Shown: positions 38,075 to 51,184 of the stretch, piece after piece
Layout of the letters: every line of letters begins with the position of its first letter
Position numbering within the stretch: position 1 is the stretch's first letter
Assembly: GCA_022497155.1 (NCBI GenBank)
Contig: MU385755.1
Span: 310,001-374,000 of the forward strand
Length of the DNA: 64,000 nucleotides
Reading direction: 5' to 3'
Origin: Whalleya microplaca
Taxonomy: Eukaryota; Ascomycota; Sordariomycetes; Xylariales; Xylariaceae
The notes under the pieces: generated by a model
The model's input: only the letters and a program-made list of their open reading frames with translations
The model's database searches: none
Told to the model about the DNA's origin: nothing
Made by a program: the position numbers and the translations under genes

Positions 38075-40789
38075 AATAGTAGCACCTGCTTTATTTTATT
38101 GTAGTTACTAAAACTAATTTACGGATCTCCTTAAGGCTTTTATTAGCTATTAAAACCGATTTATAGCTTTAATTATTGCGCCGATAAAAATCGATTTTTC
38201 CATTTTTCGATAATTTAAATCGAGCGCCGACCGATTTACTTTTTGTCCCTAATAATAGCTAGTCGTTGCCGACATAATACTAAAAAGCTATAATTTATTA
38301 TATTATTATTTTTAGTCTATTTTTTGTCCCCGATAATAGGCTATTTAAATATTATTTCCGTTCCCGGTATAATAGGCAGTACGGCGGAATTATTATAACA
38401 TTTTAGATTTTATTAACACTTTTATACTTTTTATTCCCGATAGCATTAATCGAATATTATTTCTATCCCCGGTGTAATAGTTAATGTAGTTTAAGGAGGC
38501 TGGCTATTTGCGCCAGCGAGAAGTCAATTTTATTTTTCTTTAGGCAAGTTACCTTTCCGAATTATTAGATTACTAATAAACGTCCTAGCGCGAGCTTTTT
38601 TCCTAGCTTAATCCGTCCTACTTTTTGTCCCCGATAGTAGGCCGATATTATAATTATTTGGTAATTTAGATTTTTTAGCTTTGCTTAAGCTAATACGTAT
38701 ATTTATATACGCTTTAAAGCCTTAATAATATAATTAATTATTATTGCTTTTTTTTTACTTTAAGTTTGCTTTTTTTATAATATATTGCCCCGCTTCTTCC
38801 CCGCTTCTTCCCCGTTTTAATATATTATTAAATTATAGGTATAAAATATATCCGGCAGAAAAGCCTACCGCTTTTTTTACCGCCTTTATATAGTACGAAA
38901 AAAAAATTCCCCGTATATAAATTTCTGCTTTTACTTTTTTTTATATATATACTAAATATTGTTACATTAATATATAATTTTTTATATTATCTTAAATAAT
39001 CGGCAGCCTTACTTTATTATTACTGCTATCGCTTTATTTGTTTCTTTTATATTAAGTACTTTACCTCGAGTTATATTCTCAAGCTAAAAGCTTTATATAT
39101 ATTACGTACTTTATTTAATTTTTTTCTTACTTTCCCTTATTCCGTTATTGTTATATCTAACGCGCCCGGTAGCTTTTCCGAAAGCGAGCCTGCTATACCC
39201 GAAATAAAGCAGATAGGTTTGTTTCGGGAATTATATAATAAAAATAAAGGGCCGGTATAATTAGCGTAATTATTATAAAATTCCGAATATAATAAAAAAC
39301 CTAACATTTACTTTAAAATTATTAGTAAGGTTAATATAGAAACCTTAAATACTACTTATATAAGACTTTTGATTTTTAGGTATATATATGTAATACAGTT
39401 TTTTATTTCTCGATTATAAGACTTATTTTTATTTAATCTAAATTACCAAAAAACGCTATTTATAGGTATATAAAATAATTAAAGCTAAAATAGTCGGGCC
39501 GAGTTTTATATTATAAATATTAGGCCTTAAGGTTTTAAAAAATTAAAATATTTTATAAATAATAAATTATTAATATAATATTTAAACGTATATATAGATC
39601 GGCTGGAATAATTAGTCGAAAATATAAGTAAGTTTTTCGTGACTATAAATAAAAATATATATAATATAGAAATTATTTTTAAAAATATACGTAATATTAT
39701 AACAGATAATTTTAAGCGTATATTTCGCCTTTTACCTTAGACTCTTTTTTAGTCGGAACTAGCTTTTGCCGATAGCGTTTAAGGCTAGAATATTTATTAC
39801 GAACGTGCGATATTTTTTATAGCTTACTATAGCCTTAGTTTAATAATTTTTAAAAGTTCCGTTTAATATAGGCCTTAATCCGAACTTATAGCTTTTATTA
39901 TAATAGTTTGATACTTAATTACTAGCTCGCCTAGAAATATAGCAATAGTCTGTCTCTAATTTATTTATATAATAATATAATTAGCTGGGGCGCTAGTTTC
40001 CGATAAAACCGTATAATCCCTTTTTATAAAGTGGGATAATCCCCAATTTCCCGCCTAAAAGTAGCAGCGGCCGGAAATATACTTTTTATATAATTAATAC
40101 GGCAGGTAGTTCCGGTCGATTTAATAAGTTAAAATATAAGAAAATCGGAATATTTAACCCCGACTATTATAATAAATATAACCTTAAAATAATTGTTAGC
40201 GGGAGCTTTTTAATTTTTACAGATATATATTATTTTATTCAATATATTTATTTATTTATTAAAAGTTAAAAAACTTAATAAAATAACGCGGCCTAGATTT
40301 TTTCGATATTTAAAACTTTATTAAAAAGTTAAACTATTATATAATAAAACGTTAAGGTATTAGCGGAAAAACGTATTAATATATAAATTTATAGCTTAAT
40401 AAATATTCTCGATTAATTAATAATACGTTTTATTATATAATTAGTATAAGCTACTGCCGAATTTACTAAAACTAAAATAAAGTTAAGGCATATAGCAAGT
40501 AATAAAGTAATACTTAATTAATATATTTAAAGGAAGCTATAATATATGCGAGTTATAAGAATTTTAGACAAATATAACTTTAATTAGTACGGAATAATAA
40601 TTTAAATTTAAATAAATATAAACTTTAAAATTAAAAAATACTTTCGGGCATTATAAGTTTATAAAATATTTAAATAATATATAGTATATATTATAAAAAT
40701 AAAGCTAATTTTATTTATAGCTATAAATAAAAAATATTTTAAAATCGTTATTAAGTAATAAGTATTATATATTAATTAATATTTCGAAA

Positions 40790-41180
40790 AAGATTTATGG
40801 TTAATTAAAAATAATAATAATATTAAATGTTCCGGCAAATCTTATAATAAGTTCCGCTATTATAATAGATCTCGTAATTATAAAAACTATTATAAAAATC
40901 GCAAAAATTATAAAGATTATATAAATCGCTCGGATTATAAATTAGATTATAAAAATAAAGATAAATGGAAACGTAATCGCGATTTCCGGAAATGCGGCAA
41001 GAAAAAGTCTTGTAATAAAAATAAAGTTAATTATGCGGGTAATAAAAGTAGTTCCGAATTATCGGATTTTTTTTTATTAAACGATATAAATTTTATTAGT
41101 AACTTATCCGAAAGGATTAATTTAAATTTTTCGGATATCGAAACGGACGATAGATTTATAGTTCTCGATATAACGGTATA
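40790..41180 (+). pseudogene. G2b gag C-terminal region
   Basis: An unusually long readable frame begins around 40826. It is very rich in Lys, Arg, Asn and Tyr (RSRNYKNYYKNRKNYK), with KCGKKKSC suggesting a degraded zinc knuckle. An acidic segment (SSSELSDFFLLND..FSDIETDDRF) follows and the frame stops at about 41180. This resembles a nucleocapsid-like nucleic-acid-binding tail of gag. Confidence 0.65.
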
Positions 41181-42879
41181 ATGTAATTATTATTTCCGAG
41201 AATTTAGCTCGAATAACTAATAAAAAAAGCATATAAAATATTATATAATTTGTTTTAACGAAACGTTATAAATACTTTTATTTAAACCGGTAAATAAATA
41301 TATATATCGTAATTATTATATTATATTTTTTTCGCAATTTTTTTTAATACTTTCGTTTATATAAATACGCTTTAAGTTATTATATTAAGCTTAAGTTAAT
41401 AAATTATACTTATATAAATATAAAAAATAATTTACGCGAAAACAAGCTAATAAAGATTAAGTCGGCTTTATTTCGCGAAAAAGCCGGTAAAATAATATAT
41501 TTGCGATATTTTTATCTAAAAATTAATATTTATATTATACCGGATTCTCTTGATATAAATATATGCGAGAATTTTAATATAGGTTATACCTTAATTACCC
41601 GATTATTTTTAAACACTTTCGAATATATTATAAAAAAATGTAAAAAAAAAATAAAAAAAGTCGAAAAAAAAAAGATTTAAGTAAAGTATTAAGTAATATT
41701 TATTTTTTATATGCCCGGATATAAATCTAATAGCTTTTATATTTTTATAAAGTTTTAAAAGTTAGGATAAGTTTTAAAAAATAATATTAAACCTAAACTA
41801 TTATTAGGAAATAATTTTTTTTACTCGTACGGTATAATTATAAATTATAATTTAAATATAATTATTTTTTAAATATAGATTTTTAAGTATTATTTACGGT
41901 ATTTTATAATATTAGGCCTTATATATGGAAAGTTTTATTCCGATATAACTTTTTTTTAATATTAGGTTAAATAATAAAAGTTCCGGCGAAATAAAAAGCT
42001 TTATTTAATAATTATAGTTTTAGTTTTATATTAAGCTATTAAGTAGTAGTTAGTTTAATATTATAAATTAAAACGCTATAAATTATAATTATAAAAAATA
42101 TATTTAATAAATTATTAAAGTTAAATAAAGGTATATAATTAAGCTTTATTAGCGAATATATAAATAATAGATCCTTTTAAGCTATATAAAAAGGTTGCTT
42201 TAAATTTTTATTTATTATTACCGCTTTTAGCATAGCTATAAAAATGGGGGTTTTAGCTAACGAAATTGGATTAATTATATTAAATAACTTTAGCTTTTCG
42301 TAAGTTTTAGCTATAGTTGCGGAATTTAATATTGACGCCTTTAATATTGTTATAATTATTGATACGGTATTATATAATTTAGCTTAATTACCCCTTACGG
42401 AAATAATATAAGGCTTAATTTCTAATAACTAGATTATATCGGTTAGCGATACTTTTTTAATTAACGTAATTTTTAATATAACTAAAGTAGTAACCGGATT
42501 ATTTTAAGATATATTTAAGCCGAGGATTTCCGAGTTATACTTAACTTTAGGTATTTATAAATTAATTAATTTATTAGAGATTAAAATAGATTTAAGTTAT
42601 TACGTATATAATACTAATAAATAGATAGTTAAGGACGTGCTATAAATTATTAATAAGTTTCTTAAAATTTGAAAAAAACTAAGGTATTATTGACATTTTA
42701 AAAAATAAGTAAATAAAAATATTTTTGGTAGACGGATAGTAAAACCATAAATTAAATAGTCGCTTTTACTTTTTAAATAAAAAGGATATAAAAGTTTTAA
42801 ATAAAATATACGGAAAGTTATATAATTAAGGGCGTATAGAATAAGTAAACGAGTTTATACTATTTGTGTATTTTATTTT

Positions 42880-43420
42880 TATTATATAGCGTATTATAAA
42901 AAGTAAAAGTAAAAATAAAATAGTCGTTAATTTCCGCCCGTTAAATAAAGCTATAATACCCGATAATTATTTTTTATTATTATAAGCCGAGGTTATTATT
43001 TTATTACGGAAAAAAGCCTAAGTTATAGTAATTAATGCTACTAGTTTTTTTTATTAATTTATAGTTTATTATAAGTTCCGAAATAAATTTACGATTATTA
43101 GTTTACGTAAATTAAAAAAATTTATTATAGCTATAATAAGTTTTCGGAATTTTTTTACTTATATTTAATAATTTATAAATAAGTTTTTACAAGAGTATTA
43201 CTATTACGTAAAAGTATTTATTAATGACATCATTATTTTTTCGAATTCGAAAAAGGAATATTTAGCTTATTTAAGGACTATTTTTAGCTTATTTTAAAAG
43301 CGTTATATTTTATTTTCCCTAAAAAAGTTTTTTTGGGATATTTATTAATTAAGCTGCTCGGTTTTTGCATAAATGTTTTAAGATTAGCTATAATAGACAA
43401 GCGTTTGGCGGCTATAAGCG
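42880..43420 (+). pseudogene. G2b reverse transcriptase remnant
   Basis: Readable pieces follow the Ty3/gypsy order: VVNFRPLNKAIIPDNY, then INATSFFY and FRNKFTIIS, then FINDIIIFSNSKKEYLAYLRTIF. The last carries the YVDD-type catalytic motif with its first Asp changed to Asn, which a single G-to-A explains. Stops at several CAA/TGG-derived positions show it is dead. Confidence 0.82.
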
Positions 43421-43605
43421 ATTGGTAATTTCTAAAAAACCTTAAGTTTTTGGAAAAGTATTTAGGCGCGATAGGGTTTTTTCGACTATTTATACCGTAT
43501 TATATACGGCTTTTTAAACCGCTATAAAAAAAATAGCTTTATTTATTAAGGGTCGGAAAGACGGCAAATTGCTTCCGAAAAACCCTAGTTATTATTAGGT
43601 ATATA

Positions 43606-44945
43606 CAGGGTTGTGATTAAGTCACTAATTAGTGACTTAAGTCAGGCTAGTTAGTCAGCTATCTAACTAAGACTAGTGCAAGTTAGTCAGATGACTGACT
43701 AAGACTAACTTGCTTAAGTTAGTTAGTCACTTAAAAATGACTAATGACTTATTAAGAAATTACTTTTTTTAAAAAAAAATTAAAAGAAATTAAATACCGC
43801 TTTAAATATTATATATATTTTAACTTTAAATTAACTTATAATATTACCTTATTACTTTATAACTAATGAAGCTAAAATAGTAATTTTACTTATTAAAACA
43901 AGCTAATTAATTAAATATTAAAATGATTTAATTTAAAATTTTCCAATTCGTCGTTTAAGCACCTTTCTAAATAATTCGCTATAATAAATTAAATATCTTT
44001 TTAACTATTATAGTTATTACTACTGTTGTTTAATTTATTATAAGTATATTATATAATACAATTATTAATGTCAAAATTGTTATAATTTTACTTAAATATA
44101 TAAAGTTATTTTAATATTAAAAACATTTAATTTAGAATTTTTTAATTCGTCGTTTAAGCATGTTTCCTAATAATTCGCTATAATAAATTAGATATCTTTT
44201 TAAATATTATAGTTATTATAACCGTTTCTTAACTTATTATAAGCATATTATATAATATAAATATAATATAAGTTATATATAAATTATAATTATTATATTA
44301 ATAACGGTGGAAATAAATAAGTTATAAAGTTAATTTTATTACGAATGCGAATTAAAAATCTATAAAATAAATCATTATAAATAACGTTATATATTCGTTA
44401 ATAAAATTCGTAAAATTATATAATTTACTTCATTAAGCTTTATATTATATTCGACATTATAATCAATTAAAACTATGTAAGAAAAGGTAATATTTACAAG
44501 GATATTATAAATTTAAGTTATATTTATTTAAAACGCGAATTAGAAATTCCTAAAATAAATCATTATAAATAACGTTATAACTTCGTTAATAAAATATATA
44601 AAGTTATTAATTTTAATATAATATATTATATATTATTAAATATACTATTATACATTAACCTAATATTAATAACTGTTTATATTAAAAAGGTATATTAATA
44701 TTAATAAAAGTTGAAGTTTTTTTTAAAAACTTCAAAAATCTTAGCAAGTCATTAGTCATTTTTAAGTCACTAACTAACTAACTTGTAAATGACTTAAGTT
44801 AGTCAGTCACTTGACTAAGACTAGCCTAGTTAGTCAGCAGGTCTGACTAAGACTAGCTTAGTTAGTCATAACCCTTAACTAAGACTAGCAAGTTAATTAG
44901 TGATTAAAAAATGACTAATGACTTAAGTCATTTATCACAACCCTG
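43606..44945. mobile_element. non-autonomous hAT element, 1.34 kb, TSD GGTATATA
   Basis: The ends are CAGGGTTGTGATTAAGTCAC and its imperfect inverse (ATTTATCACAACCCTG). A perfect 8-bp TSD GGTATATA lies at 43598-43605 and 44946-44953, as expected for hAT elements. Subterminal regions of about 140 bp are packed with TTAGTCA/TGACTAA motifs in both orientations. The left interior (43780-44280) matches the left end of the large hAT at 49430, with two copies of a ~200-bp repeat. The right interior (44280-44945) matches 62340-63019. There is no coding region. It is an internal-deletion derivative, inserted in the RNase H region of G2b. Confidence 0.93.
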
Positions 44946-46639
44946 GGTATATATAAGATTTATATATTACGAATTAACTAAAGCTAAAGTAGCTTTATTT
45001 AAAATTATATAATAGGTAATTTGCGAGTATATTATATTATATTATTATAACCCGGGTAAGATTTTATATATATAAGTAAATATATCGGTAGAGCGTAACT
45101 TTAATGTTATATTTTTTACGTTAAAAATAGCTATAAATAAATCGTAAGTTAATTAATACCGAAATTGTAGATCGAATTAATTATATTTTTAAGCCGAAGT
45201 TTATTATAAGCGGAAACGCGATACAGGCCTTCCGAATTAAAAATGGCTTATATTATATAAGCTACGAGACGTTTGCGTATAATATTAAAGGCTTATAAAT
45301 ATCCTATAATTATCCTTACCGATTATTCCGCGACTAAAAGTATTTTTAATTAAATATTTTTAAATATTTCGTTTTTAAATCGCGCTAATTGCTAATTTAT
45401 AAACGCGTTTATTTATTTGTTATAATATAGTTTTTAAATATACTATATTTTTAGTAAAATTAATTACGTTTTAAATACTTTTAGTTATTTCTTAGCTGTC
45501 GGAAATATAGTTAGTATAAACGGTAAATTAAAACAATTTAATAAGGAACCGGGTTTAAATTAAATATAGTTTATTGCGAGTAAAGCTGTTATAAATAATA
45601 TATTATAATAGCGTTTCGTAAATATATATTAAAAAGATATCAAATATAAAAAGATTATTGATAGTATAAAAAATAGCGAGAACGCTATTTTTTTTTAAGC
45701 CCGGGTATTTATTTATTATTATTAATAAATTATTATATAATATCGATAAATATAAAGAATATTAATTATATATACCTTTTAGTATAGTTAAAAAATTCCT
45801 AGAAATGGCGTATAATAGTAAGTATTACTAAAGATTAAAACGAATATTTAAGGAATTTAACGGGTATATAATTACGCGTAAGTTATATTTGGCTAAAAAA
45901 TATATTAAGTATTATCTAATATACGATATATATAAAACTAGCCGAAATAAGCCTTCCGGTAATTATTAATTAATTAGGCCCTTTAATTTATTACTTATAT
46001 ATATTATTATAATAGATTTTATTTTAGAATTCCCGAAAGTATTAGCAGAAAATATATTTTAAAAATTAGAAAAATTTAATAAGGAATATTATAATACGTT
46101 AATAATAATTATATATATTATATTAACACGTATATTTTTTATTCCCGGAAATAAAAAGTATACGGCAGAAAATTGGGGCGTAATTTTTATTAAATAATTA
46201 TTTTTATCCGATTAGGAAATGCTATTTAAAATTATTTCTAATTAAAATAAGAAATTTACTTTAAAATTCTAAATAGGGTTTTAAAAAAAGATCGGAATAA
46301 AACTATTAATAACTATAATATATTATTTATAAAGTAATAAGTTATTTAAATGTAAAAATTAAATAATAAAGATCGCTTTTCGGTATTATTACTTTAAGAA
46401 TTTTAAATTTAATTAAGTAAATATATTACTAATATTATAATAAAATTTTAATAACGTATATAACGATTGGATTAAATTTTTTATATATAAAATGCTTTTT
46501 AAATTTAAATTCTTTAAACCGAACGACTTATTTACGACTTTAAACGATTTCTAACGTTACGAAAATATCCGATTTTTGCGTAAATATATTTATAAAGACG
46601 CCGAGTTATTTATAGATTTTATAGCTTTATAAGTTAAAA

Positions 46640-47090
46640 AATTATATAATTAGAAATATAAATTAATAGAATTTAGGAAAGGAAATAAAGTATATTTAAA
46701 ATTATATAATGGATATAACCTTTCGGGTAAGCTTAAAAAAAAGCTAGCTTAATAGCGTACCGGCTTATATAAAGTAATTAAACGAATAGGGCGTAATGTT
46801 TACGAGCTAGACTTTAGGAAAACTGTCGATATTTATTTAGTTATTTTAATTATATATTTATTTTCCGGTTTTAATAGTAAAAATCTTTTTTATTATATAA
46901 GCTTTCCGCTTGGACCGGTAGTTTTTAATTAGGACGAAAACCTAAATATAGTATTTATATTTAAAACGGAAGTTATTTTTAACTATAGACTTAATTATTA
47001 TAAGAACGGTTATAACTATTTAATTAAATAGAAAGGCTATGGATATAATAATAATAGCTGGAAACCTAAGGAGGAATTACGGGAAAAAGG
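46640..47090 (+). pseudogene. G2b integrase C-terminus and chromodomain
   Basis: The frame reads KGNKVYLKLYNGYNLSGK, then GLYKVIKRIGRNVYELD, the GPY/F-like module of chromoviral integrases. About 100 bp later come YLIK-stop-KGYGYNNNSWKPKEEL, a chromodomain core whose Trp codon is now a stop. Chromodomain targeting to methylated-H3K9 chromatin would fit repeated insertion into this block (inference). Confidence 0.8.
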
Positions 47091-47294
47091 TTTTTTTAAG
47101 TTAATAAATAAGTATTAGTAACGGTAAGTAGGAAAAAAGCCTATTATTACGTTAAAAAAAGCGTTAAAAATAAAAAACTTTTTAAATAAAAAAAAGGTCG
47201 TTTTTATAAAAATCCGTAAGTATTTATAGATTAGATTTGTTAGATTAAAATAAGGCTATTAAGAATAATGGAGTTTTTTTTGTCCCGTAGCATT

Positions 47295-47468
47295 TGATAT
47301 AGGGCCCCGAAAGGGCCTTCCGAACTAGCTTAGATTAAATAAAATAAAATAATAAATAAGAAAGATAAAAGATCTTAAGCATTTAAGGTAGCAACTCCGC
47401 TATAACTTAAATGCTAGATCTTTATTTATCTTATAATATATACTACTACCCTATAATAACCCTTTTTA
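47295..47468 (+). repeat. G2b 3' LTR
   Basis: 174 bp, TGATATAGGGCCCC..CCCTTTTTA. Confidence 0.92.
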
Positions 47469-47473
47469 AAAAC

Positions 47474-48104
47474 CTTTATTAAATTTCGAGAAACTTTTAA
47501 TAAAGAAATTATAAAAAATTTAATTTATAAAAAACCCCAATAAAATTAAATAAGTTTTTTAATAAATTTAAATAATATAGTTAAATTATACGTTAATATA
47601 AAAAATAGCTTTTTTTATATTTTTATTATTATTAATATAATTAAATTATAAGAATTAACTTAAAGCAAAAAGCGTTATAAATATTACTTAATTTTAAAAT
47701 ATATACGTTTATTTAAAGGTTTTATTTTAGAAATTTAAATAATAAGCCTTTATATTAATAACGTATTAGCATTAAATGACGTGAATATATTATTTAATAT
47801 ATAAATAAAATAACGTTATTAAAATATTACGCGATTAGGGATGTAATTTAAGTATTAAATTAAAAAAAGAAAAATTAGTTAAAAAACTTAAAAAATTATT
47901 ATTTACTAATAACGCGTTATTTTATAAATATAATAAATCTTTTTAACGTTAAAGCTCCCGAGAATATATCCCGGTTTATAATTAAAATATCCCGTACGTT
48001 ATATATAAGTATATTTAATATAATATTTATAAAAAAAATCGCGTTATATTAAACTATCGGACTTATTTATATTAATAAATAATATATTTATTAATAATAA
48101 GCTT
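47474..48104. other. AT-rich, unassigned degraded repeat
   Basis: No gene is visible. Very strong RIP signature; short stretches such as near 47490-47560 look like a broken coding region but I cannot place them. Confidence 0.4.
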
Positions 48105-48330
48105 AAAATCGGTTATGCGTGTTATGGCATAAGGTATAAAATTTAAGGTGTGGTTTATACGCATTACGTAATTACAGCTTAAGCCTTATACCTAATATAT
48201 ATAGTAAATTTCTCGGCCGACCTTTTAGTTTAAATTCCGTTTTTTCCCCTTTATTTTAAGATTATATAAAATATATAGAAATTAAGTCGCTTAGCAGTTA
48301 CCTTAACTCTTGTAATATATAATACAATTT
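48105..48330. repeat. inverted copy of the ~240-bp repeat at 37,093-37,332
   Basis: The reverse complement shares the TCGGCCGA core, ATTACGTAAT and CTTAAGCCT blocks with 37093-37332. Differences are predominantly transitions, more in this copy. The pair flanks G2b about 11 kb apart. Confidence 0.75.
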
Positions 48331-49429
48331 TAAAATCACTTATTATAGCTTAAAAAAGCTTTTAAAATATCTTAACTAATTAGTTATTTTATTCTTTACA
48401 TACTTATATACGATCTTTAGTCCGACCTTATTTTAAAGGCCGATTTTAAATCGTTTTATAGCTTTAATAACCTAAATTTAAACCTGAATAATATTAGCGA
48501 TAAAAAAGTTTCTACTATATTACACCCTAAATAACCCGAGTCCGCAGCGGTTACGCCGGGGCAGCAATTTAAATTAAATCTAATATTTATAACCGCAACT
48601 GTTATACGCGCCACTTAAATCGATAAAGCTATTTATAATATACGCAAGCAAGTCTGATTTAAAAAAGGTAATATAAAGGGCAACTTCTCTAATACCGATT
48701 AATAGGCGGATTTTATTAAGCTAACGCGCTAATTTATATTAATATACCGAATGTCCTAAATTTTTTTCTACCCTAATTAAGATATTATAATTATATAAAA
48801 AAAGGACTATAACAATAACATAATAGTAACCGATATATAAAAACTCTTTAAAACTTTTATACCTAAAATAACCTAATTAACCATAAATATTAATCCGGAA
48901 ACTTAAAATACTAACTTATAAAAGCGAATAAAAACAATTATAACTAAATATAATAAACAACTGGCTAAACCTGCTTTCCCGTTTTAGCTATTAAACATCG
49001 AGAATATTATAACTTAGCTTAATTATAAAAGTACAATTAATTACGATAGTTTTTTTAAAATATTCCTAAAATTTCCGGTTATACTATTTGACAAATTTAA
49101 AATACCCGATATTTCGGAAAACGGGCCTACTAATTCGAGTAACTACTTATTTAAAATAATCGAGAAAATAAAATTCGCAATAAAATACTATAGTTTTCCC
49201 GAAATAATCAGAAAAAAAGATCTAAACGATTATTTAATCTAGTTATACTTATCTTATACCTTAATATAAAATCGGGTGCCCCACTTACTTTTAACCTACC
49301 TACTTTTAACCTTTTTATATATTTACTTAATATAAATAAAACTATTAAAAAAATCTTTCTAACAGTAATCTTAACTTTTTTAATTCTGATTTTTTTTTTT
49401 TTTTTTTACTATTTAAACTCCGATATAAG
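48331..49429. other. unassigned, less RIPed stretch with broken coding character
   Basis: CpA and ACC/CCC words are commoner here than in the neighbouring retroelements. A plus-strand frame at about 49080-49290 reads FDKFKIPDISENGPTNSSNYLFKIIEKIKFAIKYYSF in pieces, with stops after it. I do not recognise the family. It ends in a long T tract (about 49390-49407) just before the hAT terminus. Confidence 0.4.
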
Positions 49430-49784
49430 CAGGGTTGTGATTAAGTCACTAATTAGTGACTTAAGTCATTAGATTTAGTGACTTAAGTTAGTTAGGCCTA
49501 TGACTTAAGTTAAGCTAGTTAGTCAGTCACCTGACTAAGACTAGTACAAGTTAGTCAAGTGATTAACTAAGACTAACTTGCTTAAGTTAGTTAGTCACTT
49601 AAAAATGACTAATGACTTAATTAAAAAATTAGTGATTTTAAGTGATTTTAAGTATTTAAAACGTTAATTTAACTTATTATAATATAATGTTAATATTACA
49701 TTATATTATAATTTATAAATTATAATAATCATTTAAAATATTAAAGTATTTAACTATATTAACTTTTTATTTTTTATACGTTTT

Positions 49785-50480
49785 TAAAAAATCGACATAA
49801 TAAATTAAATATCTTTTTTATTATAATATTTATTAATGTTGTTTCTTATTTTATTATAAGCATATTATATAATATAATTATTAACGTTAAAATAATTATA
49901 ATACTATTTAAACTTACGTATTTATCATAATATCGAACTTATTTAATTTAAAATTTTCTAATTTGTTGTTTAAGTATCTTTTTAAATAATTCGCTATAAT
50001 AAATTAAATATCTTTTTAATTATTATAGTTATTATTACCGTTTTGTTATTTATTATAAGTATATTATATAATATAATCATTAACGTTAAAATCGTTATAA
50101 TATTATTTAAATGTATAAAGTTATTTTAATATTAAAAACATTTAACTTAGAATTTTCTAATTTGTCGTTTAAGCACCTTTCCTAATAATTCGCTATAATA
50201 ATTTAGATATCTTTTAAATTATTATAGTTATTATAACCGTTCTTTAATTTATTATAGGTATATTATATAATATACTTATTAGCGCTAAAACTATTATAAT
50301 ATCACTTAGATTTATAAAGTTATTTTAAAATCGAACTTATTTAATTTAAAATTTTCTAATTCGTCGTTTAAGCATGTTTCCTAATAATTCGCTATAATAA
50401 ATTAGATAACGCCTTTATTACAATACTTATTATAACCGTTTTTTAACTTACTATAAGTATATTATATAATATAAATATTA
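49785..50480. repeat. ~200-bp tandem repeat, four units
   Basis: A landmark TATAATAAATTA(A/G)ATA(T/A)C recurs near 49796, 49996, 50193 and 50389, with TTTAAGCA..TTCGCTATAATAA before it and TATTATATAATATAA after it. The small hAT has only two units (landmarks near 43978 and 44177). Confidence 0.85.
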
Positions 50481-50993
50481 ACGTTAAAATAAAATTATTT
50501 AATTTTAACTTTAAACTTTTAACTCATTATTTTTAACTTTTTTTTTATTTTTATTTTTTAAACCTTAATATTAATACCCTGACTATTACTTTAAAGAAAT
50601 CTAATAATTATATAAGCCTAATTCTCCTCATTTTCCTCCATTTCTTCAATTTGACTATTTTCTTCAAAGTGTTTTTATAACGTTTTAATATCATATTTCC
50701 AGCTCTTTAATAAAGTAAGCCATTTAACTGTTTTTAGCTGTAATTTATTTCTACTTTTAGAAATAATATAACTTGAAATCGAAGAAGCTCTTTCAGCTGA
50801 AGCTGAAGTTGCTGGAATAGCTAAATAACGCCTTGCTAAAATCGATAAAATAAAAAAACGAGGTGAATTAACTTTCCACCATAATAATACGTCTATCTAT
50901 TAAATTAATTAGTAATTATTTTAATATAATATTAATATAAACTTACCTTTTTAAGGTATCTGCCTTCACTTAAATACATATCTAATTCCTTTT

Positions 50994-51184
50994 TATAATG
51001 GGCTGTGCTATAGTGGGGAATATCGGCGATTATAAGCCGATATAGCAGTATAGCTCTCGAGAGTTAGTACAAATACTTTCGAGCTATGCCGATATACCTT
51101 TTTGATTTTCTTTTTTTCTTTAGTTAGAAAATAAACACTTATTTAGCATTATAAAATTGTATCTTAGCGTAATAGCCTTTTATA
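50994..51184 (+). repeat. G1b 5' LTR
   Basis: 191 bp; less mutated than the 3' LTR; contains the palindromic ATCGGCGATTATAAGCCGAT and CTCTCGAGAG. Confidence 0.9.

Larger units (their letters stand above)
37901..47468 (+). mobile_element. G2b: Ty3/gypsy chromovirus, RIP-degraded, with hAT insertion
   Basis: 174-bp LTRs lie at 37901-38074 and 47295-47468; the TSD is GAAAC (37896-37900) and AAAAC (47469-47473). Domain remains on the plus strand run in order: gag with a basic tail (about 39900-41180), reverse transcriptase (about 42880-43420), RNase H interrupted by the hAT element at 43606, integrase (about 45400-46860), chromodomain (about 46960-47080). Without the hAT insertion and its duplicated target the length (8.22 kb) equals G2a. 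It is inverted relative to G2a. All frames carry stops. Confidence 0.9.
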
